A stretch of DNA of 64,000 bases, taken from contig NZ_WTCR01000006.1 of assembly GCF_009795715.1 (NCBI RefSeq), positions 124,001-188,000 on the forward strand, given 5' to 3'. Below, piece by piece: positions 17,617 through 27,955 of this stretch (positions are counted from its first letter, which is position 1; each line of letters opens with the position of its first letter). The stretch comes from Labilibaculum euxinicum (GTDB taxonomy: Bacteria > Bacteroidota > Bacteroidia > Bacteroidales > Marinifilaceae). The translations under genes and the position numbers were made by a program. The notes under the pieces were generated by a model that saw only the letters and a program-made list of their open reading frames with translations, was not told the origin of the DNA and searched no databases.

Positions 17617-18543
17617 TTATTTAATCAGGTGTCTCGATAAATCAAGCATTCGAACAATTGGTGCTTTTGCCTTTTCCATAACATCATCAGGTAAAATAAT
17701 TTCAGGTTGTTCGTTTTTTAGTGCCAAGTATAACTTCTCCATTGTGTTCAGCTTCATATAAGCACAATCATTGCAAGAACATGTTTCATCTGCAGGAACA
17801 ATTAAAAATTCTTTGTCAGGAGAATCTTTTTGCATCTGATGAAGAATTCCCGTTTCTGTTGCAACAATGAATTTTTTAGATTCGCTGTTTTTAGTGTAAT
17901 CCAGCATGGCTGTTGTTGAGCCAACAAAATCGGCAAGTAATAATACCGGATGTGCGCATTCCGGGTGAGCAATAAGTACAGCATCAGGATTTTCAATTTT
18001 CATTTTCATGATTCTCTCCGAAGAAAGGATATCATGAACTTCACAGGTTCCATCCCAAAGAACCATTTGCCTGCCGGTTACTTCATTTATGTATCGTCCA
18101 AGGTTTTTATCAGGAGCAAAAATTATTTTCTGATCTTTAGGAAAGGATTCAACAATTTGAACTGCATTTCCTGATGTGCAGATCACATCAGATAAAGTCT
18201 TAATTTCGGCAGTACAATTGATATATGAAATAACAATATGGTCGGGATGAAGTGCTTTAAATTTACGAAAATCATCTGCCGGACACGATTCAGCAAGAGA
18301 ACATCCGGCCTCTAAATCGGGCAGAAGTACTTTTCTTGTAGGATTTAATATTTTGGCTGTTTCAGCCATAAAATGAACGCCGGCAAACAAAATAATGTCT
18401 GCATCTACTTCCGAAGCCTTTTGCGCCAGAGCCAGACTATCACCTTTAAAATCGGCTATTTCCTGAATGTCAGGAGTTTGATAGTAATGGGCAAGAATAA
18501 CTGCATTCTTTTCTTTCGCCAATTGAAGAACCTTATCTCTCAT
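17617..18543 (-). CDS. nadA: Quinolinate synthase A
   Basis: A 308-residue enzyme that condenses iminoaspartate with dihydroxyacetone phosphate to quinolinate in de novo NAD synthesis. Seen: [67 protein letters not shown] and the late [10 protein letters not shown]. Cys81, Cys167 and Cys255 lie where the three ligands of the 4Fe-4S cluster fall in known NadA proteins. The start is the ATG at 18541-18543; a TTG one codon upstream is also in frame. nadB and nadC are not adjacent. Confidence 0.95.
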   Translation of the reverse strand: MRDKVLQLAKEKNAVILAHYYQTPDIQEIADFKGDSLALAQKASEVDADIILFAGVHFMAETAKILNPTRKVLLPDLEAGCSLAESCPADDFRKFKALHPDHIVISYINCTAEIKTLSDVICTSGNAVQIVESFPKDQKIIFAPDKNLGRYINEVTGRQMVLWDGTCEVHDILSSERIMKMKIENPDAVLIAHPECAHPVLLLADFVGSTTAMLDYTKNSESKKFIVATETGILHQMQKDSPDKEFLIVPADETCSCNDCAYMKLNTMEKLYLALKNEQPEIILPDDVMEKAKAPIVRMLDLSRHLIK

Positions 18544-18646
18544 CAAGTAAATATTTGCTTAGTCTCTCGTTAGGTTAACAGGTGCAAATATCTTTAAATT
18601 ATAGCGAAAATCAAACCATTACTATATGTTTTGGTATTTAAACAAC

Positions 18647-21600
18647 TTATTTAGATCGGGGAATATGAAGGTGAAAAGTACTTCCTTCGCCCAATGTACT
18701 TTCAACCCAAATTTTACCACCATTCGATTCTACGAATTCTTTACATAGCAAAAGACCTAATCCTGTTCCTTTTTCGCCGGCAGTACCTGTTGATTTGTAT
18801 TTTAAGTCGATACGGAAAAGTTTATCAATATTTTCCTTGGCGATACCAATACCATGATCTGTAATTTGAACTTCCAGAAAGTCATTTTTATCTTGTATAT
18901 CAATCTCAATCTGACTTTTTGGCTCTGAGAATTTTATTGCATTGTTAATGAGATTTCTTATAATTAAGCTGCACATATTTTGATCTGCAAAAGCGAGATT
19001 TTTTTCAGAATTGAGCAAAATAATTTTAATTTCTTTTTTTTCAGCTGATGCGCTGTACAAACAAATTGACTGCTCAACTAAATCAGTCAGGTTAAATATT
19101 TCAGCATGGAAATCAATTTTATTCGTTTGTGATTTTGACCAGGTTAATAGATTCTCTAATAATGTATAAATGTGTTTTACCGATTCATGAACTTTCTTAA
19201 TGCCAGTTCTTTTTTCCTGATCTTCCACTAAATCATAATTTTCATGAATCATTTCACTTATTGAAAGCAGACTTGTGAATGGATTTTTTAAATCGTGAGA
19301 AATGATTCGAAAGAATTTGTCTTTAGTGGCATTCAATTCTTTCAATTGCAGGTTTGTGCTTCTGATTCTTTCGTTTTGTTGAATTAGCAATTTATTGGTT
19401 CTGGTATTAAGTAAGAATCGGTAAATAAAAATTGTAATTATCGTTCCAATTACTATTTCAAGAAGAATAAACCACCATGTCAGGTAAAATGGTGGAAATA
19501 TTTCAATGAACAATTCTTTTGAATGTTCAGTCCATTGTTTGTCTTGATTCTGAGCTTTTACCTTAAATATGTATTTACCAGGCGAGAGATTGGAGTAGGA
19601 TACATAGTTACGATTTCCTGAATGAACCCATTTATTTTCCAAACCTTGTAATTGGTAAGTGTAATTAATCTTGTCTGTCGAAAAAGACGATAACGACGAA
19701 AATTCTATAGAGAAGAAGCGTTGGGCGTACTCGAGTTCAATGCTGTCAGTGTAGGCAATACTCTTTTTGAGATAATACGAGTCGTTTGCTTTTGAATAAT
19801 GAATAAGATTATTGGAATTTTTGGCATTGGAATGTGAAACCCGAACTTTTTGTCCATGAATTTCGAGTTTGGTAAGGACAACATTATAGGTTCTCTCTTC
19901 AATGAATTTAATATTAGGATCGATTGCATTTAAACCATAAACGCCTCCAAAATATAATTTTCCACTTTTTCCTTTGTGAAAAGCTCCGCCATTAAATTCT
20001 TTGCTTTGTAATCCATCATCAACAGTAAAGTTTTTTACTGAGTAGTCTTTTGTTGAAAATCTGCAAATCCCATTATTTGTACTCAGCCAGAGGTTTCCAA
20101 AATCATCAGGCAATACTCCATAAACAACATTATTGGGTAAACCTTCTTCCGTGCCAAAATGAGAAAACAGACCTGTTTTAGCATCAAAGCGATTTAATTT
20201 ATTGTTTGTTCCCAGCCAAAATATGCCATTCTTGTCTTCGTAAACAGAGAAAACAACGTTGTCGGAAAGACCATCCTTCGTGTTTTTATTGTATTGATAA
20301 CTCTTAAATGTGTTTGTTTTTTTATCGTAAATATTTAAACCGCCTCCGTATGTGCCAATCCATAACAGGCCTTTTGAATCTTCATATATAGTTGAATAAA
20401 TGAAGTTGTGCGATAGGCTTTTTGTATTTCCTTCAATATGTTTGTATTGTGTGAAATTATTGGTTTTGTCATGGTAACGACTTAAACCACCTCGGGTTCC
20501 AATCCAAATAATTCCTTCACTGTCTTCAAAAATTACCCTGACAGAATTGTCACAAAGAGAAGTATTGTTATTCGATATGTGTTTGTATTGAGTTTTATGA
20601 CCTGTAATAGGATTTAGTTTGAATAACCCTTCACCATCTGTTCCTATCCAAATATTATTTTTCCTGTCTTCAAGCACTTTTCGTATTGCTGAATAGGGAG
20701 AATTATCTGATTTCCGAACATCGTAATGAACAAAACTATCCCTTTTTACGATGTATTTTGAAATGCCTTTGTTGTTTGTTCCAATCCATAGGTCGCCATT
20801 GTGATCTTCCCAGACAGACCATACAAAGTTGCTGACTAAACTGTTTTTATTTAAAGGATTATTTTTAAAAAGTTCAAATTTATGAGATTGAGGATCGTAG
20901 ATGCTGATTCCAGCACCAAATGTTCCAATCCAAATAATTCCATTTCTATCCTCGTAAATACAGTTTATTGAGTTCTCCGATAAACTTTGAGGATCTGCAG
21001 AATTGTTTTGGTAGTGTGATTTTTGATTGGTTAATGGATTAATCCGATAGATTCCTGATCCAAATGTGCCAAACCATATTTCTTCGTTGCTGCTTTTTAA
21101 TATTGGTTTGTTTGTATTTATCGAAAGACTGTTAGTCACCTCGAACGATCTTACTGCTTTGTGGAAATTTTCAGAAGAATTATCTTTTCTGAATAGAGCA
21201 TTATTGGTAACTACCCATAAGCCATTTGCCGAGTCTGGTAATATGTTTTCTATATGCAGTCCGTTTAAAAAGTTCTGTGCATCTACAGTTAATGAATTTT
21301 TTGAAATCGAAATCACACCATTGCTGGTTCCAACCCATAAATATTTATCGGTGCTTGCAAGACTTGTTACATTCCATTTTGAACCGGATTTTAGAAGTTC
21401 TATTTCTTTGAATGATTTTTGTTCTGAATCATAGTAAAAAAGTCCAAGCTCAGTACCAATCCAGAAGTTTTTACTGTCAGCAAGAAAGCAATTGATCTTT
21501 GAATTTAAATCTTTGGGATATTCATCCTTCTCAATAACTCCAAGTTTGGTATTTATACAGGTAATTCCTTTTAGACTGCCTACCCATAATCGATTGTTCT

Positions 21601-22018
21601 GATCTTCAGATAGGTGAGTGATTGTGTCATTACTTAACTGGCGGTTAGGTTCTATGCCTCTGTACTGTGTGAAAATTTCCGTTACCGGATTAAACCGGGT
21701 TAATCCTCCTCTTGAACCAAACCATAAGTTTCCAGTACTGTCTTCAATTATTTGCTCGATCCATTTGTAGGAAATACTATTGGAATCTTCAGGATTGCTC
21801 CTGTAAATCGTAAAATTTTTACCATCGTAACGATTCAATCCATCCTCCGTGCCAAACCACATAAACCCTTTCGAATCTTGAAAAATACAGTAGACTGAGC
21901 TGAGGGACAGGCCTTCATTGATGGTAATTCTTTTGAACCGGATGTTATTTTGCTGTGAATAAAGGGTGAGAGTACAAAATAGCCCAACAATAAAGAGAAT
22001 CAGTTTGGATCTGGTCAT
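18647..22018 (-). CDS. Propeller-sensor membrane histidine kinase
   Basis: An 1123-residue sensor kinase. After a signal peptide come about 14 two-component-regulator propeller repeats (recurring IWIGT and LWIGS with EDS.G/EDRNG before them) forming two periplasmic propellers to about residue 730, a Y_Y_Y domain (YQLQGLENKWVHSGNRNYVS), one membrane span (about 830-855), a HisKA domain with FFRIISHDLKNPF and a HATPase_c domain (NLINNAIKFS, DHGIGI, GTGLGLLLCKEF). Unlike hybrid HTCS proteins it has no receiver or AraC domain, so it needs a separate regulator, and none is adjacent. The ligand is unknown; many such sensors bind glycan fragments. Confidence 0.92.
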   Translation of the reverse strand: MTRSKLILFIVGLFCTLTLYSQQNNIRFKRITINEGLSLSSVYCIFQDSKGFMWFGTEDGLNRYDGKNFTIYRSNPEDSNSISYKWIEQIIEDSTGNLWFGSRGGLTRFNPVTEIFTQYRGIEPNRQLSNDTITHLSEDQNNRLWVGSLKGITCINTKLGVIEKDEYPKDLNSKINCFLADSKNFWIGTELGLFYYDSEQKSFKEIELLKSGSKWNVTSLASTDKYLWVGTSNGVISISKNSLTVDAQNFLNGLHIENILPDSANGLWVVTNNALFRKDNSSENFHKAVRSFEVTNSLSINTNKPILKSSNEEIWFGTFGSGIYRINPLTNQKSHYQNNSADPQSLSENSINCIYEDRNGIIWIGTFGAGISIYDPQSHKFELFKNNPLNKNSLVSNFVWSVWEDHNGDLWIGTNNKGISKYIVKRDSFVHYDVRKSDNSPYSAIRKVLEDRKNNIWIGTDGEGLFKLNPITGHKTQYKHISNNNTSLCDNSVRVIFEDSEGIIWIGTRGGLSRYHDKTNNFTQYKHIEGNTKSLSHNFIYSTIYEDSKGLLWIGTYGGGLNIYDKKTNTFKSYQYNKNTKDGLSDNVVFSVYEDKNGIFWLGTNNKLNRFDAKTGLFSHFGTEEGLPNNVVYGVLPDDFGNLWLSTNNGICRFSTKDYSVKNFTVDDGLQSKEFNGGAFHKGKSGKLYFGGVYGLNAIDPNIKFIEERTYNVVLTKLEIHGQKVRVSHSNAKNSNNLIHYSKANDSYYLKKSIAYTDSIELEYAQRFFSIEFSSLSSFSTDKINYTYQLQGLENKWVHSGNRNYVSYSNLSPGKYIFKVKAQNQDKQWTEHSKELFIEIFPPFYLTWWFILLEIVIGTIITIFIYRFLLNTRTNKLLIQQNERIRSTNLQLKELNATKDKFFRIISHDLKNPFTSLLSISEMIHENYDLVEDQEKRTGIKKVHESVKHIYTLLENLLTWSKSQTNKIDFHAEIFNLTDLVEQSICLYSASAEKKEIKIILLNSEKNLAFADQNMCSLIIRNLINNAIKFSEPKSQIEIDIQDKNDFLEVQITDHGIGIAKENIDKLFRIDLKYKSTGTAGEKGTGLGLLLCKEFVESNGGKIWVESTLGEGSTFHLHIPRSK

Positions 22019-22217
22019 TGGATGCAGAGGTTATAGTTCGAGACACAAATTAGTGAAAATTTATGATTGTTTTTTGTTGTTAATTAGACAAATGTATGTT
22101 TTACTAAAATCTTAAATGAAATATGAGTCTTATTAGAGTAAATTATGTTTTAATTAATAAAATAAATACTTTTATAGTATTGTTATGTATTAATTGAATC
22201 ACATTAAATTAAAACAA

Positions 22218-23000
22218 ATGAAATTAGTTAACCTACAAAATTCAGATAAAAAAGGATCTGGGCAAAGTAAATTAAAAGTCATTATGGGGATAGGGCTTTT
22301 TCTGTTATTGTGTAATCAGTCTAGTTTTGGACAAAGTTCAAGAGGTTTTCCTGGTGCATCTAGTATGAGGATTGAGGCAAATTCAATGAAACTGTTTGGA
22401 GGTAATGTAGTGAATGATCCAAATAAACTTAATTTATCAAGAAAAAAAACACAGATAGGGTCCTTCTATTTATGTGATGATTGGAAAAAAGCTGATATCT
22501 ATTTGGTAACGGATAGTAGTGTTATAAAAGGTATTGAAACTCGAATAGATTTGCAAAGGAATGAACTCGAGGTTAAGTATAAAGGGGAAGTAAAAGTATT
22601 GCCGAGCTTTCGTATAAGAAGTATTGTTTTTAATATTGATGAGGACTTATTTATAACCGAGTGTATATTGAAGTCTTCACAAAAAGGATTCTATAAAGTG
22701 TTGGTTGATGATGAAAATTCTTTACTATGCAGATATAATACTAAAATACAACCATCAAATTATAATATTCAGTTAGATGCAGGGCAGAAATCGAGTAAAA
22801 TAGTAAAAGAACAGAATTATTTTATTTTTAAAGGAGCCGATTTAATTCAATTGGGGAAAACGAAAAGTAAATTAAAAAAACAATTTAATAAGCGACCTAA
22901 ATTATATGATTTTATAAACCAGAATAAGATAAATCCTAAAAATGAAAGAAGTTTAGTTCAATTTGTAGATTATCTTAATAATCAAAAAATACAATTATAA
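22218..23000 (+). CDS. Exported protein of unknown function
   Basis: A protein of 260 residues from the ATG at 22218. A hydrophobic export segment lies at about residues 22-38 (IMGIGLFLLLCNQSSFGQ) after a polar lead, so the n-region is long. The frame extends to a TTG at 22194, which adds eight residues and seems less likely. The mature part is basic and beta-rich (IDLQRNELEVKYKGEVKVLP) with a helical C-terminus (KKQFNKRPKLYDFINQNKI). No family is recognised. A plus-strand terminator follows directly, so it is a single-gene unit. Confidence 0.7.
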   Translation: MKLVNLQNSDKKGSGQSKLKVIMGIGLFLLLCNQSSFGQSSRGFPGASSMRIEANSMKLFGGNVVNDPNKLNLSRKKTQIGSFYLCDDWKKADIYLVTDSSVIKGIETRIDLQRNELEVKYKGEVKVLPSFRIRSIVFNIDEDLFITECILKSSQKGFYKVLVDDENSLLCRYNTKIQPSNYNIQLDAGQKSSKIVKEQNYFIFKGADLIQLGKTKSKLKKQFNKRPKLYDFINQNKINPKNERSLVQFVDYLNNQKIQL

Positions 23001-23005
23001 TGCAG

Positions 23006-23033
23006 AAGCCTCTTACAAAAAAGAGGCTTTTTT
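23006..23033 (+). terminator. Intrinsic terminator
   Basis: AAGCCTCTT (23006-23014) and AAGAGGCTT (23021-23029) with a run of T to 23033, directly after the unknown exported protein gene and 16 bp before cutC. Confidence 0.9.
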
Positions 23034-23048
23034 ATTGCTATATATAAA

Positions 23049-23804
23049 ATGAAAACATCTCTACTCGAAATATGTTGTTACTCTGTTCAATCGGCGATTA
23101 TAGCAGAACAGTCTGGTGCTGATCGAATTGAATTGTGTACTGGTGTTCATGAAGGAGGAACTACTCCTAGTGCTTCATGTATCAAAATAACTAAAGAATC
23201 AGTTAGCATTCCTGTGCATGTAATTATCAGACCTCGAGGAGCCGATTTTTGTTACTCTGATATTGAGTTTGAGTGTATGAAGCTGGATGTAATTCACTGC
23301 AAAGAAATTGGTGTGAATGGAATTGTATCAGGTGTTCTGTTTCCTGATGGTAATGTTGATGTGGAAAGAACCAAGGAATTGATCGATTTGGCAAAACCAA
23401 TGAATTTCACTTTTCACAGAGCTTTTGATATGGTGAATGATCATTTTAAAGCTTTGGAACAATTAATAGAGATTGGAACCGATCGAATTCTCACATCCGG
23501 AGGAGAACAAACTGCTGTAATGGGCACAGATTTACTTAAAAGTTTAGTTGAAAAGGCAAGTGGGCGAATAGTGATCATGCCGGGAAGTGGTATCAATCAT
23601 GAAAATATATTGTGTTTAAAACAAAATACTGGTGCTGAAGAGTTTCATTGTTCAGCAAAGTCTTTGGTGAGAGGGAAAATGGAATATCAGAATCCTAAAA
23701 TTGCCATGGGAGGCGAAGAAAATGTGCCTGAATTTGAATTTTATGAGGCAGACTCCAAGAAAATTAGTAAAATTGTAAGCATCCTAAAAGCCGAGGACAA
23801 ATAA
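23049..23804 (+). CDS. cutC: CutC family protein
   Basis: A 251-residue TIM-barrel protein. The start LEICCYSVQSAIIAEQSGADRIELC, HVIIRPRGADF, FHRAFDM and ILTSGG motifs identify CutC. The family was named for copper homeostasis, but its enzymatic activity is unproven. The gene starts only 20 bp past a terminator, so its own promoter must be very close or overlap the terminator. A lipoprotein gene begins 15 bp downstream, so they are likely co-transcribed. Confidence 0.92.
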   Translation: MKTSLLEICCYSVQSAIIAEQSGADRIELCTGVHEGGTTPSASCIKITKESVSIPVHVIIRPRGADFCYSDIEFECMKLDVIHCKEIGVNGIVSGVLFPDGNVDVERTKELIDLAKPMNFTFHRAFDMVNDHFKALEQLIEIGTDRILTSGGEQTAVMGTDLLKSLVEKASGRIVIMPGSGINHENILCLKQNTGAEEFHCSAKSLVRGKMEYQNPKIAMGGEENVPEFEFYEADSKKISKIVSILKAEDK

Positions 23805-23819
23805 CTAACGATTCTACTA

Positions 23820-26453
23820 ATGAGGAAGATTTCTATCCTTCTGCTCGGTCTCATTTTCTTTTGGGGCTGTTCCGATGTACATTTTATTCAAGACAATGCC
23901 GTTCGTGCAAAAATTTCCAATCGATTCGAAAAACGAAAAGAATTTGCATCCAATAGGTCAAATGAACTTTTCTCGGTATTCCAAGAAAATATTACTACTG
24001 AAGAAAAAGAAGCATTGCAGTTTTTATATGCCTACATGCCTTTGTGCGATTTGGCCGATTACAATGGCGATTTCTTCTTAAAACAAGTTCGATCTTCATT
24101 TGAGGCCAGAGAAAGTTTTGAGTGGGGTAAAAAAGTGCCGGATGAATTATTTCGTCATTTTGTGCTGCCATACCGTGTAAACAATGAAAATTTAGATTCG
24201 GCCCGATGGGTTTTTCTGAAAGAGTTGAAACCAAGATTAAAAGGCATGTCGATGAAAGAGGCAGTGTTGGAAGTGAATCATTGGTGTCACGAAAAAGTAA
24301 ATTATGCTCCAACAGATATTCGCACAAGCGGACCGCTTAGCATTGTGAGAACTTCATGGGGAAGGTGTGGTGAAGAATCAACATTTACCGTTACTGCCCT
24401 ACGATCTGTAGGTATTCCTGCCCGTCAGGTTTATACGCCACGTTGGGCACATAGCGATGATAATCATGCTTGGGTGGAAGTTTGGGAAGATGGGAAATGG
24501 TCTTATTTAGGCGCTTGTGAGCCTGAACCCGATTTGAATATGGGTTGGTTTACCGAACCTGCACGTAGAGCCATGCTGGTGCATACCAAAGTGTTTGGTG
24601 ATTTTGAGGGAGATTATGAAGTTGTAAAGCGTTCAGATAATTTCACTGAGATTAATGTGGTGGAGAATTATGCTGATGTGAAGAAAATTTACGTGCAGGT
24701 CGTAGATCAATCGGGTAATTCAGTTGAAAATGCAAAAGTAGATTTTGGATTGTATAACTATGCTGAGTTTTATCCAATTGCGAGTAAGAATACCGATTCT
24801 GATGGAATATCTTTCCTCACTACAGGTTTGGGTGATCTGCTTATCTGGGCTGGTAAAGAGGGGGAGTATGCTGGCAGGAAAATAAGCGTAAAGCAAACCG
24901 ATACGCTTTGTTTGGAATTGGGTCGTGGTTTTTATGGAGAGCAAATTGCCGATTTAAATATGGTTCCTCCGGTTGAGCAAGATCCTTATTCGGTTGATGA
25001 GAGCAAAAAGAAACAAAATGATATTCGTCTGCCCTATGAAGATAGTATTCGAATGCAATATAGAACCACTTTTATAGATTCAATTACTGCCTGTAAATTA
25101 GCTGATGAAAAATCTTTGGATGCAGGAATAATCTGGAACAGCTTCAAGAAAAGTCAGGGAAATTGGAAAGAGATTCAGAAATTTATTAAATCTACATCTG
25201 AAGGAAATGGTGCAATTGCAGTTGATCTTCTTAATTTAATTGCTTATAAAGATCTGCGTGATACGCGATCTGAAATACTGGAAGATCATTTGAGTAATAC
25301 GATCGGAAAATACAAGTTGGAAGATTACAGTTCCAAGGAGCTTTATTTGAAATATGTTTTGAATCCAAGAATCAGCAATGAGTGGTTAATTGCTTACCGC
25401 GGATACTTGCAAAAGGCGTTTCAAGATAAATTTACCGGCGAACGATCTGAAATAGTTGAGCAAATTAAACAATGGATTTTAGATGAAATACAAATCACCG
25501 AAGAAGAGAATTATTACAATCTGCCAATTACCCCAAAGGGTGTTTATGAGCTGAGAATCTCAAATGCTGAATCCAGAGATGTATTTTTTGTAGCTCTTTG
25601 CCGAAGTTTAGGGATTCCTTCGCGTTTGGAGCCAGCAGAAAAAACACCGCAGTATTTCGATGGTAAAGAATGGTTGAATATTTATTTTGAGAAACAAATA
25701 GTTAATCAGCCAATTACGGGTTTTGTGATGTTGAATAAAACTGCAAAGGATTTTGATCCGGCTTATTATATGCATTTTACAATCGGAAAAATGATTGATG
25801 GTGTTTATGAAAGTCTTGATTATGGCTGGGATTCTAAATTATCCGATTTGCCTTCAAAACTGGAATTGGAAGCCGGAAAATATCGGTTGGTAACAGGCAA
25901 ACGTGGTGTTGACGGAACTGTTTATGCACATTTGAATCATTTTGAAGTTTTTAAAAATCAGACTACTAAAATTGATTTGATATTCAGAGATCCAAAGGTT
26001 GAGAGTAAGATATTGGGTCATTTGGATATTAACCTGAAGGTTTTTAATGATAATGGGGAAAGTGTAAGCCTTAAATCATTAGAGAAGCAGGATGCGATTG
26101 TTTTGATGTGGCTGGAACCAGGAAAAGAACCAACCCGACATTTAATGGAAGAATTTAAAGATATCAGAAAGAGATATCAGGAATGGAATGGTAATATTGT
26201 TGTATTGCAGGCAGAAGAAATTTCTGATGAAAACTTAACAGACGCTTTTTTTGCTAATATGCCATCAAATTACAAGCTGTATAAAGATAAAAACAATGAG
26301 TTGATTATACAGGCTAAAAAGGAGTTGAGAATTACAGGTAAAGTTGAGAAGCCATTGCTATTGGTTTTACATTCCAATGGCGATATTCAGTTCGCTTCCC
26401 GCGGATATAAAATTGGGATTCATGAGCATTTGCTCAAAATTTTGGAAAAATAA
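23820..26453 (+). CDS. Transglutaminase-like lipoprotein with degenerate second copy and thioredoxin-fold C-terminus
   Basis: An 877-residue lipoprotein (LLGLIFFWGCSD, Cys18). A transglutaminase-core domain lies at about 145-245 with the expected Cys in GRCGEEST, His in NHAWVEVW and a following acidic position. A second, degenerate copy lies at about 570-630 (SRDVFFVALCRSLGIPSRLE, DGKEWLNIYF) with no Cys at the catalytic place. An intervening beta-sandwich (about 285-360) and a C-terminal thioredoxin-like domain without CxxC (about 745-877) complete it. It is probably anchored in the envelope and acts on proteins or glycopeptides; the substrate is not known. Confidence 0.82.
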   Translation: MRKISILLLGLIFFWGCSDVHFIQDNAVRAKISNRFEKRKEFASNRSNELFSVFQENITTEEKEALQFLYAYMPLCDLADYNGDFFLKQVRSSFEARESFEWGKKVPDELFRHFVLPYRVNNENLDSARWVFLKELKPRLKGMSMKEAVLEVNHWCHEKVNYAPTDIRTSGPLSIVRTSWGRCGEESTFTVTALRSVGIPARQVYTPRWAHSDDNHAWVEVWEDGKWSYLGACEPEPDLNMGWFTEPARRAMLVHTKVFGDFEGDYEVVKRSDNFTEINVVENYADVKKIYVQVVDQSGNSVENAKVDFGLYNYAEFYPIASKNTDSDGISFLTTGLGDLLIWAGKEGEYAGRKISVKQTDTLCLELGRGFYGEQIADLNMVPPVEQDPYSVDESKKKQNDIRLPYEDSIRMQYRTTFIDSITACKLADEKSLDAGIIWNSFKKSQGNWKEIQKFIKSTSEGNGAIAVDLLNLIAYKDLRDTRSEILEDHLSNTIGKYKLEDYSSKELYLKYVLNPRISNEWLIAYRGYLQKAFQDKFTGERSEIVEQIKQWILDEIQITEEENYYNLPITPKGVYELRISNAESRDVFFVALCRSLGIPSRLEPAEKTPQYFDGKEWLNIYFEKQIVNQPITGFVMLNKTAKDFDPAYYMHFTIGKMIDGVYESLDYGWDSKLSDLPSKLELEAGKYRLVTGKRGVDGTVYAHLNHFEVFKNQTTKIDLIFRDPKVESKILGHLDINLKVFNDNGESVSLKSLEKQDAIVLMWLEPGKEPTRHLMEEFKDIRKRYQEWNGNIVVLQAEEISDENLTDAFFANMPSNYKLYKDKNNELIIQAKKELRITGKVEKPLLLVLHSNGDIQFASRGYKIGIHEHLLKILEK

Positions 26454-26484
26454 TCTAAAACAGGAATCTCGTGAAGGAATAAAA

Positions 26485-26519
26485 AAAATGCCGCTTCAAT
26501 TATTTGAGGTGGCATTTTT
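26485..26519. terminator. Bidirectional terminator between convergent genes
   Basis: AATGCCGCTTCAA and TTGAGGTGGCATT form a 13-bp stem with one G-T pair, with eight A before and five T after. It separates the transglutaminase gene (plus) from deoB (minus). Confidence 0.85.
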
Positions 26520-26556
26520 ATTTTGAAAATATTGTTTTATTTTTTGTTGTAAAAGT

Positions 26557-27738
26557 CTAATTGTAAAGTTCTTCTGCAAAACTGCCTTCTACCTTATTCC
26601 CCAATAAAAGTTCTTCAATAGTAGCAGCAATATCAGTAAAAGAGGTTCTGGTTCCCAAATCAACATTTTGTTTGATATTTTTACCAAACACCATTATTGG
26701 AATGTACTCTCTTGTGTGATCAGTTCCAGGGTAAGTGGGATCACATCCGTGATCGGCAGTCAGAATTAAAATTTCATCGTCCTTTAAATTTGCCTGAATT
26801 TGCGGCAAATAACGATCAAATTCTTCCAAAGCAGCTTTGTATCCTTCCGGATTTCTACGATGTCCAAACATCATATCAAAATCGACCAGATTCGTAAAGA
26901 TCAAACCTTTTGAATCTTCTTTTAAAGCAATCAGAGTTTTGTTGATTCCATCCTCATTATCCTTATTGGTTCCGCGGGAGTCAGTAATTCCTTGCCCTGC
27001 AAAAATATCTTTTGTTTTACCAATACCGATAACATCCAATCCGCTTTCGCTTAGGCGATCGAGAACAGTTGGAGCGGGTGGCGTAACAGAATAATCGTGA
27101 CGATTTGCTGTTCTGGCAAAATTTCCTTCACCGCTTCCCAGGTACGGACGTGCAATTACACGCGCTACAGGTTCATGTTCGGAGCAAATTTCCAAAGCGA
27201 TTTCACAGGCCCGGTACAATTCTTCCAAAGGAATAATTTCTTCGTGAGCAGCAATCTGAAAAACAGGATCGGCAGAAGTATAAATAATCCAGTTACCAGT
27301 TTTCATTTGTTCTTCTCCGTATTCGTCAAGAATAGCAGTTCCTGAAGCAGGCTTGTTAGCCATTACTTTTCTGCCGGTTCTTTCTTCAAATAATTGAATG
27401 GTTTTTTCTGAAAATCCATTCGCATAGGTAGGGAAAGCACGTTCCAGCTTAACTCCGGCAATCTCCCAGTGACCGGTTGTTGTATCTTTGCCCTTGGAAG
27501 CTTCGGCAGCTTTTCCGTAGGCTCCGTTTGTGTTGTTGCTTGATGCAACACCTACAATGTCAGTAAGGTTGCCAAGACCTAGTTTCTGCATATTTGGTAA
27601 ATTAATACCATTACAATGTTTGGCAATATTTCCAAATGTATTGGAGCCAACATCTCCAAATTCTTCAGCATCTGGTAAATATCCAACGCCAGCGCTATCC
27701 AGCACCACAATTGTAGCGCGTTCTATTTTAGGAATCAT
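26557..27738 (-). CDS. deoB: Phosphopentomutase
   Basis: A 393-residue cytoplasmic enzyme of the alkaline-phosphatase superfamily that interconverts ribose-1-phosphate and ribose-5-phosphate (and the deoxy forms) in nucleoside salvage. Seen: VVLDSAGVGYLPDAEEFGD with the first metal-binding Asp, the catalytic Thr in GKDTTTGHWE, FTNLVDFDMMFGHRRN, and TADHGCDPTYPGTDHTREY with further metal ligands. Length is normal. The frame extends to a TTG at 27798 that lies in the promoter at 27796-27827, so the ATG at 27738 is used. No deoC or nucleoside phosphorylase gene is adjacent. Confidence 0.95.
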   Translation of the reverse strand: MIPKIERATIVVLDSAGVGYLPDAEEFGDVGSNTFGNIAKHCNGINLPNMQKLGLGNLTDIVGVASSNNTNGAYGKAAEASKGKDTTTGHWEIAGVKLERAFPTYANGFSEKTIQLFEERTGRKVMANKPASGTAILDEYGEEQMKTGNWIIYTSADPVFQIAAHEEIIPLEELYRACEIALEICSEHEPVARVIARPYLGSGEGNFARTANRHDYSVTPPAPTVLDRLSESGLDVIGIGKTKDIFAGQGITDSRGTNKDNEDGINKTLIALKEDSKGLIFTNLVDFDMMFGHRRNPEGYKAALEEFDRYLPQIQANLKDDEILILTADHGCDPTYPGTDHTREYIPIMVFGKNIKQNVDLGTRTSFTDIAATIEELLLGNKVEGSFAEELYN

Positions 27739-27795
27739 AAACTTGTGTTTAAAGTGTATAAAATATACTGATGAAGGGTTGTTTAGGTAGTGGGG

Positions 27796-27827
27796 CAAAG
27801 TTAGTAGAACAATTATAAATTAGCAAT
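27796..27827 (-). promoter_or_regulatory. Promoter of deoB
   Basis: On the minus strand ATTG (27824-27827), 20 bases, then TAACTTTG (27796-27803): a full -7 match and a -33 element with one mismatch. The start codon is 58 bp downstream of the -7. Confidence 0.65.
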
Positions 27828-27955
27828 TAATAATTATAATAAATGTTCTTGATTGGACTATGAAGAAGGTAAAAAATATTTTGTGATGATCTTTCGTGCG
27901 GGTATCTTATTTGTATTATAACTTGATGAGTTTTCCTTAACTCAAGAATAAAAGA

